64,000 bases of DNA from Nocardioides marinus (lineage in GTDB: Bacteria > Pseudomonadota > Alphaproteobacteria > Rhodobacterales > Rhodobacteraceae). The notes beneath the pieces are model-generated. The model was not told the origin of the DNA. It did not search any database and worked only from the letters and a program-made list of their open reading frames with translations. Below, in pieces: positions 45,501-53,787 of the stretch. The stretch covers positions 248,001 through 312,000 of the forward strand of contig JAHVJD010000001.1 of NCBI GenBank assembly GCA_019801415.1, in the 5' to 3' direction. A program made the position numbers and the translations under genes. Within the stretch, counting starts at the first letter, position 1; each line of letters begins with the position of its first letter.

Positions 45501-46020
45501 GCCGCACCGGCCCGCTTTCCCCCGGGGGAAAGATGTCGATGATCCCCCCCCGGATGGCGTAGTCCCCCGGCTCCATCACCGTCGGGCTTTGCGTAAATCC
45601 CATGCGGACGAGGAACTTGCGCAGCGCGTCTTCATCGACCCGCCCGCCGACCCGCGCGGTGAAGGCGGCTTCGCGCAGCACGGATCGCGCAGGCACCCGC
45701 TGGCTGGCCGCGTTCAGCGTGGTGAGCAGCACGAACTGCCGGGGCATCTCATGCACGAGGGCCGCCAGCGTCGCCATACGGGCGGCAGAGATGTCAGCAT
45801 TCGGAGACACCCGGTCATAAGGCAGGCAGTCCCACCCCGGAAAGACGAACACCGGCATATCGGGCGCAAAGAAGGCCAGCGCCGCACGCATCGCCTCCAT
45901 CCGCTTGTCGTCGCGCGCCACATGCAGCAACGGCGCGCCAGAGCTTTGCACCTCTTTCAGGATCAGCCGGGCATCAAAGCCTTCGGGCGCACCGCCCATG
46001 GTGATTGCACGCTGTGCCAT
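42562..46020 (-). CDS. mfd: Transcription-repair coupling factor Mfd
   Basis: 1152 residues, full length. UvrB-like N-terminal domain (VFVFPGWDCLPYDRVSP), RNA-polymerase-interaction domain (GDLVVHVDHGIGRYKGLE), Walker A GDVGFGKTE, DEEQHFGV box, TATPIPRTLQLS, and the translocation motifs ending in QIRGRVGRS. The TRCF C-terminal domain follows. Mfd removes stalled RNA polymerase and recruits UvrA. The C-terminus ends in a Lys/Ala tail. The start at 46020 (MAQRAITMGG) has GAGG upstream. It is 47 bp downstream of the membrane-protein gene. Confidence 0.98.
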   Translation of the reverse strand: MAQRAITMGGAPEGFDARLILKEVQSSGAPLLHVARDDKRMEAMRAALAFFAPDMPVFVFPGWDCLPYDRVSPNADISAARMATLAALVHEMPRQFVLLTTLNAASQRVPARSVLREAAFTARVGGRVDEDALRKFLVRMGFTQSPTVMEPGDYAIRGGIIDIFPPGESGPVRLDLFGDVLDGARRFDPVSQRTTEKLEVVELAPVSEVILDEAAITRFRQNYRIEFGAAGTDDPLYEAVSAGRKHQGIEHWLPFFHEKLETLFDYLPQATVTLDDQVTPARLARWDTIEDQYQTRKHAMAQKGRLDTVYKPTPPGLLYLDDGAWEQATSNHRVVQFHPLPQASGPGTVDAGGRIGRNFAPERQQEKISLFGVLAEHIKARMQVGPVVVASYSEGARERLAGLIEDEGLAEAIPVMDGTRIGKSGLHLAVWALEHGFEAPDMTVISEQDVLGDRLIRAPKKRRKAENFLTETQSLSPGDLVVHVDHGIGRYKGLEVVTAAGAAHECILLEYAEQAKLYLPVENIELLSKYGHEEGLLDRLGGGAWQAKKAKLKERIREMADKLIRIAAERALRKAPVMDPPPHAWEEFSARFPYQETDDQLRAIEDVMEDLHSGQPMDRLICGDVGFGKTEVAMRAAFVAAMSGLQVAVVAPTTLLARQHAASFAERFRGFPLQVRQLSRFVTAKEASQTREGLAKGTVDIVVGTHAVLAKNIKFQNLGLLIIDEEQHFGVAHKERLKQLRSDIHVLTLTATPIPRTLQLSLTGVRDLSIIGTPPVDRLAIRTYVSEFDSVTIREALLREHYRGGQSFYVVPRISDLPEVEEFLKAQLPELTYVVAHGQMAAGELDDRMNAFYDGKYDVLLATTIVESGLDIPTANTMVVHRADMFGLSQLYQIRGRVGRSKTRAYAYLTTQPRQRLTPAAEKRLRVLGSLDTLGAGFTLASQDLDIRGAGNLLGEEQSGQMRDVGYELYQSMLEEAIAKIKSGEAEGLADTDDQWAPQINLGVPVLIPEDYVPDLDVRLGLYRRLSSLSTKVELEGFAAELIDRFGKLPKEVNTLLLVVRIKAMCKRAGIAKMDGGPKGATIQFHNDKFASPQGLVEFIQAQNGLAKVKDNKIVVRRDWKKDSDKIKGAFAIARDLAEKVVAEKKKAKAKA

Positions 46021-46067
46021 GCCGTTTTCCTCTTCAAACCCTCGAACCCACCCGGCTTACGCCTCGG

Positions 46068-46589
46068 TCAGAATGCGCCGATAGTCAGGTTTTGATACAT
46101 GCCCCAGAAGGCGGTTATGATAATCGCGACGACACCGACCATCTGGATATACAGTCGGCAAAAGGCCAGACGCCGCCGCAGAACCCGGCCCGTCGCGGCT
46201 TCCCGCGCGATGCGGCGCGCGGTGGCAAAGGTGATGACGCTCACGATGGCCATCGGGAACAGCAGCAAGAAGACCGCCTGTGCGATTTCCATGAAGTAGC
46301 CAAATCCCAGAACCGCCAGCCCGCTCAGGAGGAAACAGGACAGCGCCACCAGCCACGGGCCGGACACCTCGGCGATATAGAGCATCCGGTTCACATTGAC
46401 CCGTGTGATATCCTCCAGATCGCGTTCCGCCTGGCCGCCCTTGCGCGCGGCCCTGTGCACCATGTCGTAGGGCACCCCCAGGATCCAATGACTGGCCGAG
46501 GACCACAGGACCGCCAGCGCGATCCAGTACCACAGGTTGGAAAACGACCGCAGCTCAATCATTTCGTAGATAATCTGAAGAAGATCCAC
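46068..46589 (-). CDS. Conserved inner-membrane protein, function unknown
   Basis: 173 residues with about four membrane helices (LWYWIALAVLWSSASHWIL; WLVALSCFLLSGLAVLGF; VFLLLFPMAIVSVITFA; IQMVGVVAIIITAFWGMY). Between helices 1 and 2 lies PYDMVHRAARKGGQAERDLE. I recognise the pattern as a Rhodobacterales conserved protein, from memory sometimes labelled a SufBCD-associated component, which I cannot verify. The GTG start at 46589 is chosen because AAGGGGG lies six bases before it; an ATG 16 codons upstream has no ribosome site. It is directly upstream of mfd. Confidence 0.75.
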   Translation of the reverse strand: MDLLQIIYEMIELRSFSNLWYWIALAVLWSSASHWILGVPYDMVHRAARKGGQAERDLEDITRVNVNRMLYIAEVSGPWLVALSCFLLSGLAVLGFGYFMEIAQAVFLLLFPMAIVSVITFATARRIAREAATGRVLRRRLAFCRLYIQMVGVVAIIITAFWGMYQNLTIGAF

Positions 46590-46787
46590 GCCTGCCCCCT
46601 TCTGCGGCCCCGGAAATTCGGACCGCAATTGCGTCAACCGGCCCTATATCAACTGCCCGGCCCGCGCAGGCAAGACCATGGCGTCGATAACTTGAAAGCC
46701 GCGGCCAAACCGCACCTTGCCAGTTCAGCCGCTTGTGCGCCCAGCGCAGGTATGCCACCCATGGGCCAATCAACCTGAGAGTCCACC

Positions 46788-47786
46788 ATGAAGCCTACCG
46801 TTGCGCCCTTCCCCGCCGCTCGCCTGCGCCGCACCCGTGTCAGCCAGCCCATCCGCGACCTGGTGCGTGAAAACGCCCTGACCACTGCCGATCTGATCTG
46901 GCCGATCTTCGTCCGCGAGGGCGAAGGCCAGATGGAGCCTGTCGAGTCGATGCCCGGGGTTCTGCGGCGCTCGGTCGACAAGGTGGCGGAGGCTGCGGTC
47001 GAGGCACAGGCGCTGGGGATCCCGGCGATCTGCCTGTTTCCCTATACCGATGCGTCGCTGAAAACCGAGGACTGCGCCGAGGCATGGAACCCGGACAACC
47101 TGACCAACCGGGCCATTCGCGCCATCAAGCAGGCGGCACCGGACATCGCGGTGATGACCGATGTCGCGCTGGATCCCTACAATATCAACGGCCATGACGG
47201 TTACGTGGTGAACGGCGAGATCGTCAATGACGCCTCGGTCGAAGCCCTGGTCAAGATGACCTTGGCCCAGGCCGAGGCGGGTGCCGACATCATCGGCCCC
47301 TCCGACATGATGGACGGGCGTATCGGCGCCATGCGGCGGGCCCTGGAGCAAGCAGGCCATCCCAACGTGACGATCCTGTCCTATTCCGCCAAATACGCCT
47401 CGGGCTTTTACGGTCCGTTCCGCGATGCGGTGGGCGCCTCGGGTGCGCTGAAGGGCGACAAGAAGACCTACCAGATGGATCCCGCCAACAGCGACGAGGC
47501 GCTGCGGCTGATCGAACGCGACCTGATGGAAGGCGCGGACATGGTAATGGTCAAGCCGGGTATTGCCTATCTGGATATCTGCCAGCGCGTGAAGTCCACC
47601 TTCGGCGTGCCCACCTTCGCCTACCAGGTGTCCGGGGAATACGCGATGATCCAGGCTGCGGCACAGAATGGCTGGATCAACGGCGAGCAGGTGATGATGG
47701 AAAGTCTGATGGCCTTCAAACGGGCAGGCTGCAACGGCGTGCTGACCTATTTCGCCCCCGAGGCCGCGCGGCTGCTGAACGGCTGA
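46788..47786 (+). CDS. hemB: Delta-aminolevulinic acid dehydratase (porphobilinogen synthase)
   Basis: 332 residues. The metal loop reads TDVALDPYNINGHDG, with aspartates replacing the three zinc cysteines of E. coli HemB, so this is the Mg/K-type. Schiff-base lysines are in SYSAKYASGFYGPFRDA and MVKPGIAYLD. QMDPANSDEALR is also conserved. It joins two aminolevulinate molecules to porphobilinogen in the cytosol for heme and B12. N-terminal arm MKPTVAPFPAARLRRTR is usual for Alphaproteobacteria. Standing alone, it is convergent with nothing; the SYLF gene follows 136 bp later. Confidence 0.97.
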   Translation: MKPTVAPFPAARLRRTRVSQPIRDLVRENALTTADLIWPIFVREGEGQMEPVESMPGVLRRSVDKVAEAAVEAQALGIPAICLFPYTDASLKTEDCAEAWNPDNLTNRAIRAIKQAAPDIAVMTDVALDPYNINGHDGYVVNGEIVNDASVEALVKMTLAQAEAGADIIGPSDMMDGRIGAMRRALEQAGHPNVTILSYSAKYASGFYGPFRDAVGASGALKGDKKTYQMDPANSDEALRLIERDLMEGADMVMVKPGIAYLDICQRVKSTFGVPTFAYQVSGEYAMIQAAAQNGWINGEQVMMESLMAFKRAGCNGVLTYFAPEAARLLNG

Positions 47787-47922
47787 GCCCACCTGCACGT
47801 TTCAGCGGGAAGCCGCCGCCCACGTCTGCCCGGCAGATGACAGGCAGCGGTTTTCCGCGTATAACCGCGCCAGCGCCGGAGCCAACCGGCCATGGCACAA
47901 ACCATTACAGGCACCCGAGAAA

Positions 47923-48498
47923 ATGAGCAGCTCATCCTCCCCCACCCTGACCCGCCGCAGCTTTGCCCTTGGCGCGCTGGCCGCCACTGGCGTCACCGCC
48001 GCCTGTGGCAACGGCGTCGGCACCAAGAATGGCGCGATCATCGACGCCCGCGCAGATGCAACCCTTCGGCAGATGTACAGCCAATATCCCAACACCCGCA
48101 CCCTGGCCGATAAGGCCAGCGGCATGCTCGTGATGCCCCTGGTCACCGAGGCGGGCTTCATGCTGGGTGGCGCCTACGGACGCGGCGTGCTGCGCATCGA
48201 TGGGGTGACGGTGGACTACTATTCGGCCATCAAGGGCAACGCTGGTCTGCAACTGGGCGCCCAGCAGCATTCGCATGTCCTGTTTTTCATGACCCCCAAG
48301 GCGCTCGCCGACTTCCGCCGCTCCAGCGGCTGGGTGGCCGGTGCCGACATCGAAGCCGTGGCGAACAACGAGGGCGAATCCGTCACCGCCGACACCAATA
48401 CGCTGACCTCGCCCGTGCTGGCCGTGGTCTTTGGTCAGGCCGGCTTCCGCATCGGCGCAACCGTGGAAGGAACGAAATACACCCGGATCATCCCCTGA
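47923..48498 (+). CDS. SYLF (YSC84/Las17-like) domain lipoprotein, possibly Tat-exported
   Basis: 191 residues. The N-terminus TRRSFALGALAATGVTAAC has a twin-arginine and a near-lipobox cysteine at 27. The SYLF domain (about 40-190) follows with SGMLVMPLVTEAGFMLGGAYGRG, KGNAGLQLGAQQHSHVLFF and VFGQAGFRIGA. In eukaryotes this domain binds phosphoinositides; bacterial versions are envelope proteins of unclear function. AGAAA before ATG 47923 is a poor ribosome site. A terminator with a UUCG loop follows the stop. Confidence 0.85.
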   Translation: MSSSSSPTLTRRSFALGALAATGVTAACGNGVGTKNGAIIDARADATLRQMYSQYPNTRTLADKASGMLVMPLVTEAGFMLGGAYGRGVLRIDGVTVDYYSAIKGNAGLQLGAQQHSHVLFFMTPKALADFRRSSGWVAGADIEAVANNEGESVTADTNTLTSPVLAVVFGQAGFRIGATVEGTKYTRIIP

Positions 48499-48554
48499 CC
48501 GTGAGGATGTCGACCAGGCCCAAATCGGCCTGATCCGGGCACTCTGACAAAGCT

Positions 48555-48583
48555 ATGGCCTTTCCTTCGGGAAAGGCCATTTT
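48555..48583 (+). terminator. Intrinsic terminator of the SYLF gene
   Basis: An 11-bp perfect stem ATGGCCTTTCC/GGAAAGGCCAT (48555-48565 with 48570-48580) has a TTCG tetraloop and is followed by TTTTGGTTTT. Confidence 0.85.
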
Positions 48584-48617
48584 GGTTTTGGGTATCTCGG
48601 TTTCAGGTGTCCTGCGA

Positions 48618-49490
48618 TCAGCCCAGTTCGCGCAGCCGCTTGAACAGCGACGAGGTGTCCCAGCGACCGCCGCCCATCTTCTGAACATCCTTGTAGAACT
48701 GGTCCACCAACGCGGTCACCGGCAGGCTGGCACCAATCTCGTCAGCGGCGTCCAGGCAAATGCCCAGATCCTTGCGCATCCAGTCTACGGCAAAGCCGTG
48801 TTCGAAATGATCGTCCAGCATCGTCTCGTAACGGTTCGACATCTGCCAGCTGCCCGCCGCGCCCTGGCTGATCACCTCGACCACCGCACGCCCGTCCAGT
48901 CCCGCCTTCTCGGCAAAATGGAGCGCCTCGCTAAGCCCCTGAACAAGACCGGCAATGGCGATCTGGTTGCACATTTTGGTCATCTGCCCTGCGCCGCTCT
49001 CGCCGATCCGGCGGCAGATTCGGGCGTAGGCATCCATCACCGGCTCCGCCCGCGCATAGGCGTCCGCATCGCCGCCACACATGACCGACAGAACGCCGCC
49101 CTCGGCTCCGGCCTGACCGCCCGAAATCGGTGCATCGACAAAGGCGATGCCCCGCTCGCGCCCTGCCGCGTAAAGCTCGCGGGTCACCTTGGCCGACACG
49201 GTCGTGTGATCGACGAATACAGACCCCTCGGCCAGACCAGCAAAAGCGCCATCTTCGTCCAGGCAGACCGACCGGAGATCGTCGTCATTGCCAACACAGG
49301 CCATGACGAATTCGGCCCCGTCCGCAGCCTCTCGCGGCGTCTTGGCAAAGCCACCGCCGTGCTCTGCGGCCCAAGCCTCGGCCTTGGCCGTGGTGCGATT
49401 GTAGACGGTCACCTCGTGCCCTGCGGCCTGCAAGTGCCCCGCCATAGGATAGCCCATCACACCGAGACCCAGAAACGCGATTTTCGCCAT
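48618..49490 (-). CDS. NAD(P)-dependent beta-hydroxyacid dehydrogenase (GarR/3-hydroxyisobutyrate dehydrogenase family)
   Basis: 290 residues. Rossmann motif AFLGLGVMGYPMAGHL, substrate loop DAPISGGQAGAEGG, and catalytic Lys in GAGQMTKMCNQIAI. The family reduces or oxidises short beta-hydroxyacids such as tartronate semialdehyde (GarR/GlxR) or 3-hydroxyisobutyrate. The exact substrate is not decided by sequence alone; no glyoxylate carboligase, kinase or valine-degradation gene is adjacent. It is divergent from the acylase gene, with about 115 bp in between for both promoters. Confidence 0.9.
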   Translation of the reverse strand: MAKIAFLGLGVMGYPMAGHLQAAGHEVTVYNRTTAKAEAWAAEHGGGFAKTPREAADGAEFVMACVGNDDDLRSVCLDEDGAFAGLAEGSVFVDHTTVSAKVTRELYAAGRERGIAFVDAPISGGQAGAEGGVLSVMCGGDADAYARAEPVMDAYARICRRIGESGAGQMTKMCNQIAIAGLVQGLSEALHFAEKAGLDGRAVVEVISQGAAGSWQMSNRYETMLDDHFEHGFAVDWMRKDLGICLDAADEIGASLPVTALVDQFYKDVQKMGGGRWDTSSLFKRLRELG

Positions 49491-49605
49491 GTGCTTTTCC
49501 CCTGTTCAGACTTCGCATATGTTGGCGACGACACTACCACCCGGCCCTCCGCGTGCAATCCGCTGGAGGCCGGAAACAACAAATTGAACCGGAAAAACAC
49601 TGCTG

Positions 49606-52101
49606 ATGCGACATCTCTTTCGCTGGCTTCTGCGCCTGACCGCAGGCCTCATCCTGCTTTGCGTTCTGGCAGTTGCCCTGGTCTACTACCTCGCCTCGCA
49701 ATCGCTTCCGGACTATGACAAGGATATCGCCCTGCCCGGCCTGTCCTCCCCGGTCGAAATCGTCCGCGACAACGCCAACGTTCCGCATATCTTCGGCAGC
49801 TTCGGCGCCAGTGATGACAGCGTGTACTATGGCCTCGGCTATGCGCACGCACAGGACCGGCTGTGGCAGATGGCGGTGCTGCGCCGGACCGCACAGGGCC
49901 GCCTGTCCGAGGTCTTCGGGAGACGGACGGTGGAGACCGATACCTACCTGCGCCGTCTGGACCTGTACCGGCTGGCGCAGCAATCGGTCTCCGTCCAGTC
50001 CCCCGAGGCGATGGCGGCACTCACCGCCTATGCGGCCGGCGTCAACGCCCGCCTGCAGGAGATCAATGAAAACGCGCTTGGCCGGGGCGCGCCGGAAATG
50101 TTCCTGTTCAATATGCCGATGGCCCCGTGGCAGCCCGCGGACAGCATCGCGATCATGAAGTTGATGGCGCTGCAGCTCTCCGGCCACATGAAAGAGGAAA
50201 TCCTGCGCGCCCGCACCTCTCTGGCGTTGCAGGACGGCGATCGGTTGCGCGACATCCTGCCCGATGCACCGGGCAGCGGCCTGACCGCCCTGCCGGAATA
50301 CGCCGAACTGGTCCCCGGCGCAGGCCTGCTTCAGGCGTCCAGCCGACGCGCAGCACGCACCTATACGACCGAGGACAGCCTGCTGTTCCCTGTCGCGCCA
50401 CGCGGCCTTGCCGGGGCGTCGAACGCCTGGGCCGCAGCCCCCAGCCGGTCGGCCGCGGGCGGCACGCTGCTTGCCAATGACCCCCACCTGGGCCTGTCGG
50501 CGCCCGGTGTGTGGTATCTCGCCCGGCTCGAACTGGGCACAGGCGCGGTGATCGGCGGCACCATCCCCGGCATCCCGGCGGTTCTGACCGGTCGCTCTGA
50601 CAGCCTCGGCTGGGGGGTGACGTCCTCCTACCTCGATGATCAGGATCTGTTCATCGAACGGCTGAACCCGGACAACCCGCAAGAATACCTGAGCGTCGAT
50701 GGCTACAAGAAATTCGTCACCCGACCGTCGATCATCCAGATCAAGGACCAGCCGCCGGTCACCCTGACCCTGCGCTGGACAGACAATGGCCCCGTGCTGC
50801 CGGGGTCGATGTTCAACCTCGCAGACATCACCCCGCCCGGCCATGTCGTTTCGCTTGCCTGGACCGCGCTCAGCCCGCGCGACACGTCGATGACCGCGGC
50901 CCTGGCGCTGATGCGCAGCGGCACGGTGGCCGAAGCCATCGATGCGGGCAAGGATTTCATCGCTCCGTCGCAAAACCTGACGCTGGTGGATCGCGAGACC
51001 ATCGCGCTCAAGACCGTGGGCGCCTTCCCGCAACGCGACGCCGCCCACCAAAGCCGGGGCCGCATGCCAAGCCAGGGCTGGCGGCCAGAGAACCGTTGGA
51101 AGGGCCGCGCGCCCTACGAGGACAATCCCCAATTCGTCTCCCCGCAGGGCGGGATCCTTGGGAACACCAACAACAAGATCCTCGAACGCCCCTTCCCCAA
51201 TCACATGTCTTATGATTGGGGGGACACCCAGCGCATCCACCGGTGGCACAAGCTTATGCAGACCCGCGAGGTGCACACCCGTGACAGCTTCATCGAGGCG
51301 CAGCTCGACACGGTGTCCTATACCGCCCGCAGCCTGTTGCCGCTGATCGGTGCCAACCTGTGGTTCACCGGTGAGGCCGCGCCCGCTGGCACACCGGAGC
51401 GGCAGCGCCAGATCGCCTTGTCACTACTGTCGGAATGGAACGGGGAGATGAACGAGCACCTGCCGGAACCGCTGATCTACGCGGCCTGGCTGCGCGCCCT
51501 TCAGGCCCGGCTGATCACCGATGACCTTGGGCCGCTGGCCAAGAGCTTTGGTCATGTCGAGCCGCTGTTCATCGAGCGGGTGTTTCGCAACGTCGATGGG
51601 GCCTCTGCATGGTGCGACGTCCGCCAGAGCGCGCCCAGGGAGACCTGCGAGGACATGGCCCGGCTGGCGCTCGACGACGCATTGGTCTGGATCTCGGAGC
51701 GCTATGGCAGCGCGCTGGAATCGCTGCGCTGGGGCGACGCGCACCAGGCCACACAAGACCACCCGGTGCTGGGCGAGGTGCCGCTATTGCGCTATTTCGT
51801 GAACATCCGCCAGTCCACCAGCGGCAGCGACAACACCCTGCAACGGGGCAAGACCTCGGGGCGCGACCCGGATCCGTTCCACAACGTCCATGCTGCCGGC
51901 TACCGCGGCGTTTATGATTTCGCCGATCCAGACAGCTCTGTGTTCATCACCTCGACCGGGCAGTCCGGCCATCCGCTGTCGCGCTATTACGACGACATGG
52001 CGCAGCTGTGGCGCCGCGGCGAATACATCCCGATGTCCCTGGATGAGGAGCTGGCCCGCGCCGCCGCCGTGGGGGTCACGCGGATCACGCCCCGAGACTG
52101 A
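49606..52101 (+). CDS. Penicillin/AHL acylase family Ntn-hydrolase
   Basis: 831 residues. An N-terminal membrane segment (LLRLTAGLILLCVLAVALVYYLA) acts as signal or anchor. DNANVPHIFGSFGASDDSVYYGLGYAHAQDRLWQM is the alpha-chain signature in pieces. The autocleavage site and nucleophile are in GASNAWAAAPSRSA with Ser272, followed by NDPHLGLSAP. The residue before Ser272 is Ala, where Gly is common. Members cleave amide bonds of penicillins, cephalosporins or acyl-homoserine lactones in the periplasm after self-processing. Substrate is not predictable; AHL quenching is a possibility. A palindromic terminator follows. Confidence 0.9.
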   Translation: MRHLFRWLLRLTAGLILLCVLAVALVYYLASQSLPDYDKDIALPGLSSPVEIVRDNANVPHIFGSFGASDDSVYYGLGYAHAQDRLWQMAVLRRTAQGRLSEVFGRRTVETDTYLRRLDLYRLAQQSVSVQSPEAMAALTAYAAGVNARLQEINENALGRGAPEMFLFNMPMAPWQPADSIAIMKLMALQLSGHMKEEILRARTSLALQDGDRLRDILPDAPGSGLTALPEYAELVPGAGLLQASSRRAARTYTTEDSLLFPVAPRGLAGASNAWAAAPSRSAAGGTLLANDPHLGLSAPGVWYLARLELGTGAVIGGTIPGIPAVLTGRSDSLGWGVTSSYLDDQDLFIERLNPDNPQEYLSVDGYKKFVTRPSIIQIKDQPPVTLTLRWTDNGPVLPGSMFNLADITPPGHVVSLAWTALSPRDTSMTAALALMRSGTVAEAIDAGKDFIAPSQNLTLVDRETIALKTVGAFPQRDAAHQSRGRMPSQGWRPENRWKGRAPYEDNPQFVSPQGGILGNTNNKILERPFPNHMSYDWGDTQRIHRWHKLMQTREVHTRDSFIEAQLDTVSYTARSLLPLIGANLWFTGEAAPAGTPERQRQIALSLLSEWNGEMNEHLPEPLIYAAWLRALQARLITDDLGPLAKSFGHVEPLFIERVFRNVDGASAWCDVRQSAPRETCEDMARLALDDALVWISERYGSALESLRWGDAHQATQDHPVLGEVPLLRYFVNIRQSTSGSDNTLQRGKTSGRDPDPFHNVHAAGYRGVYDFADPDSSVFITSTGQSGHPLSRYYDDMAQLWRRGEYIPMSLDEELARAAAVGVTRITPRD

Positions 52102-52110
52102 GAATAAAAA

Positions 52111-52133
52111 ACGGGCGCCGCGGCGCCCGTTTT
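52111..52133. terminator. Bidirectional terminator between the acylase and hflX
   Basis: The 20-nt perfect palindrome at 52111-52130 (ACGGGCGCC with GGCGCCCGT) is flanked by AAAAA before it and TTTC after it, so it can stop transcripts from both convergent genes. Confidence 0.85.
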
Positions 52134-52155
52134 CATGTCCAGACTATCGTCAGGA

Positions 52156-53427
52156 TCACAGTTTTCGATACCGCGCCTTCTGCCGGTCGGTCCACAGAAC
52201 GGTGACCACGAACCCGCTGTCGGTCTGCTCCTCTTTCTGGACCAGATCCTCCTTGAACAGCCAGGCACGCTGCTTGCCTTCGGCAAAGCTGAGGTTGAGA
52301 ACCTCCTCGTGGCGCACCCCCTGAAGCTTCTCGGCGATGTCGCGCAGAAGGTCGTCCAATCCCTCACCGGTCAGCGCCGAAATCGCGTGGATACCCTCCT
52401 CGCGCGCGGCGCGCTGACGGCGGGCCTCCGCCTCGTCTTCAGGCAGCTGATCCAGCTTGTTCCAGACCTCGATACGGGCGCGGTTGTCCTCCACCCCGAG
52501 CGACGCGAGAATCGCCTCGACATCTTCGGCCTGATGCTCGCTCTCGGCATGGCTGATGTCGCGCACATGCAGCACCACATCGGCGGCCAGAACCTCCTCC
52601 AGCGTGGCGCGGAAGGCGGCGACCAGCTCGGTCGGCAGATCCGAGATGAAGCCCACCGTGTCGGACAGGATCACTTCCGGCCCATCCGGGATCTGCACCC
52701 GTCGCATGGTCGGGTCCAGCGTGGCGAACAGCATGTCCTTGGCCATTACCTCGGCGCCGGTCAGCCGGTTGAACAGCGTCGATTTCCCGGCGTTGGTATA
52801 TCCTACCAGCGCGACGATCGGATACGGCACCTTGGCCCGCGAGGCGCGGTGCAGCGTTCGGGTCTTCACCACCTTGTCGAGCTGCCGACGCAACCGCACC
52901 AGCTGGTCGTCAATGGCCCGCCGGTCGGCCTCGATCTGGGTTTCGCCGGGTCCGCCGACAAATCCAAGACCGCCGCGCTGACGCTCAAGGTGGGTCCACG
53001 CCCGCACCAGGCGGGTGCGCTGATAGCTCAGCGCCGCCATCTCGACCTGCAGAACGCCCTCGCGCGTAGCCGCCCGGTCGGAGAAAATCTCCAGAATCAA
53101 CCCGGTCCGGTCGAGGATCTTGACCTTCCACGCCTTCTCGAGATTGCGCTGCTGAACGGGTGTGACCGGCCCGTCGATCAGAACCAGTTCGACCTCGTTC
53201 TGTTTGAAGACACCGGCCAGTTCTTCGATCTTGCCGGAGCCGAATAGCATGCCCGCGTGCGCCTTGGGCAGGCGCACGACGTTTGACCCGACCACGTCAA
53301 GGTCGGGCAAGGCCGCTGCCAGAGCAACGGCTTCTTCCAGTGCGGGACCGGCATCGCGGCGCCCGCTGTCTGACTTGATTTCCGGATGCAGCACCCAGGC
53401 CCGGGTACGCTTCCTGTCATGCTCCAT
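52156..53427 (-). CDS. hflX: GTPase HflX
   Basis: 423 residues. The N-terminal HflX domain (LPKAHAGMLFGSGKIEEL; LIDGPVTPVQQRNLEKAW) ends with a Gly-rich linker GGLGFVGGPGETQIEADRR. The G domain has GYTNAGKSTLFN (G1), a DTVGFISDLP G3 and NKLDQ (G4). HflX splits or rescues 70S ribosomes under stress. The start codon ATG at 53427 shares its A with the hfq stop (TGATG), so the two are translationally coupled. A bidirectional terminator closes the operon. Confidence 0.97.
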   Translation of the reverse strand: MEHDRKRTRAWVLHPEIKSDSGRRDAGPALEEAVALAAALPDLDVVGSNVVRLPKAHAGMLFGSGKIEELAGVFKQNEVELVLIDGPVTPVQQRNLEKAWKVKILDRTGLILEIFSDRAATREGVLQVEMAALSYQRTRLVRAWTHLERQRGGLGFVGGPGETQIEADRRAIDDQLVRLRRQLDKVVKTRTLHRASRAKVPYPIVALVGYTNAGKSTLFNRLTGAEVMAKDMLFATLDPTMRRVQIPDGPEVILSDTVGFISDLPTELVAAFRATLEEVLAADVVLHVRDISHAESEHQAEDVEAILASLGVEDNRARIEVWNKLDQLPEDEAEARRQRAAREEGIHAISALTGEGLDDLLRDIAEKLQGVRHEEVLNLSFAEGKQRAWLFKEDLVQKEEQTDSGFVVTVLWTDRQKARYRKL

Positions 53428-53666
53428 CAATTGGAGTCTTCACCCTCATAGAGACTGATCGGCTGGGCCGGCATGATGGTCGAAATCGCGTGTTTATAGA
53501 CAAGCTGCGACTGTCCGTCGCGGCGCAGCAGCACGCAGAAATTGTCGAACCAGGTGATAACACCCTGCAGCTTGACCCCGTTGATCAGAAAAATTGTGAC
53601 CGGAACCTTGGTTTTGCGAACGTGATTCAGGAAGGCATCCTGAAGATTCTGTCTGTCCGAAGCCAT
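53427..53666 (-). CDS. hfq: RNA chaperone Hfq
   Basis: 79 residues. Sm1 motif [25 protein letters not shown] in pieces, Sm2 motif [12 protein letters not shown] with the conserved YKHAIS. The C-terminal tail is very short, as usual in Alphaproteobacteria. The hexamer binds small RNAs and A-rich mRNA to promote pairing. AAAGGCGAG lies before the ATG. A 7-bp hairpin (53695-53715) sits in the 5' leader upstream of the ribosome site. hflX is coupled downstream. trkH lies 121 bp upstream on the same strand. Confidence 0.98.
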   Translation of the reverse strand: MASDRQNLQDAFLNHVRKTKVPVTIFLINGVKLQGVITWFDNFCVLLRRDGQSQLVYKHAISTIMPAQPISLYEGEDSN

Positions 53667-53787
53667 TTTTTATTATCTCGCCTTTGTTCTTGCAGCGTGC
53701 TGCGGACCAGCACGCATGTTGCAGTCGATTATGGACCCAGAATTGGCAAGTTTCCACCACAAAAACACTTTCCGGCCTCACCCGCGC

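Noticed and set aside
42517-46095. 1192-codon plus-strand open frame opposite mfd
   Set aside because: Antisense shadow of mfd with no recognisable domain and no ribosome site.
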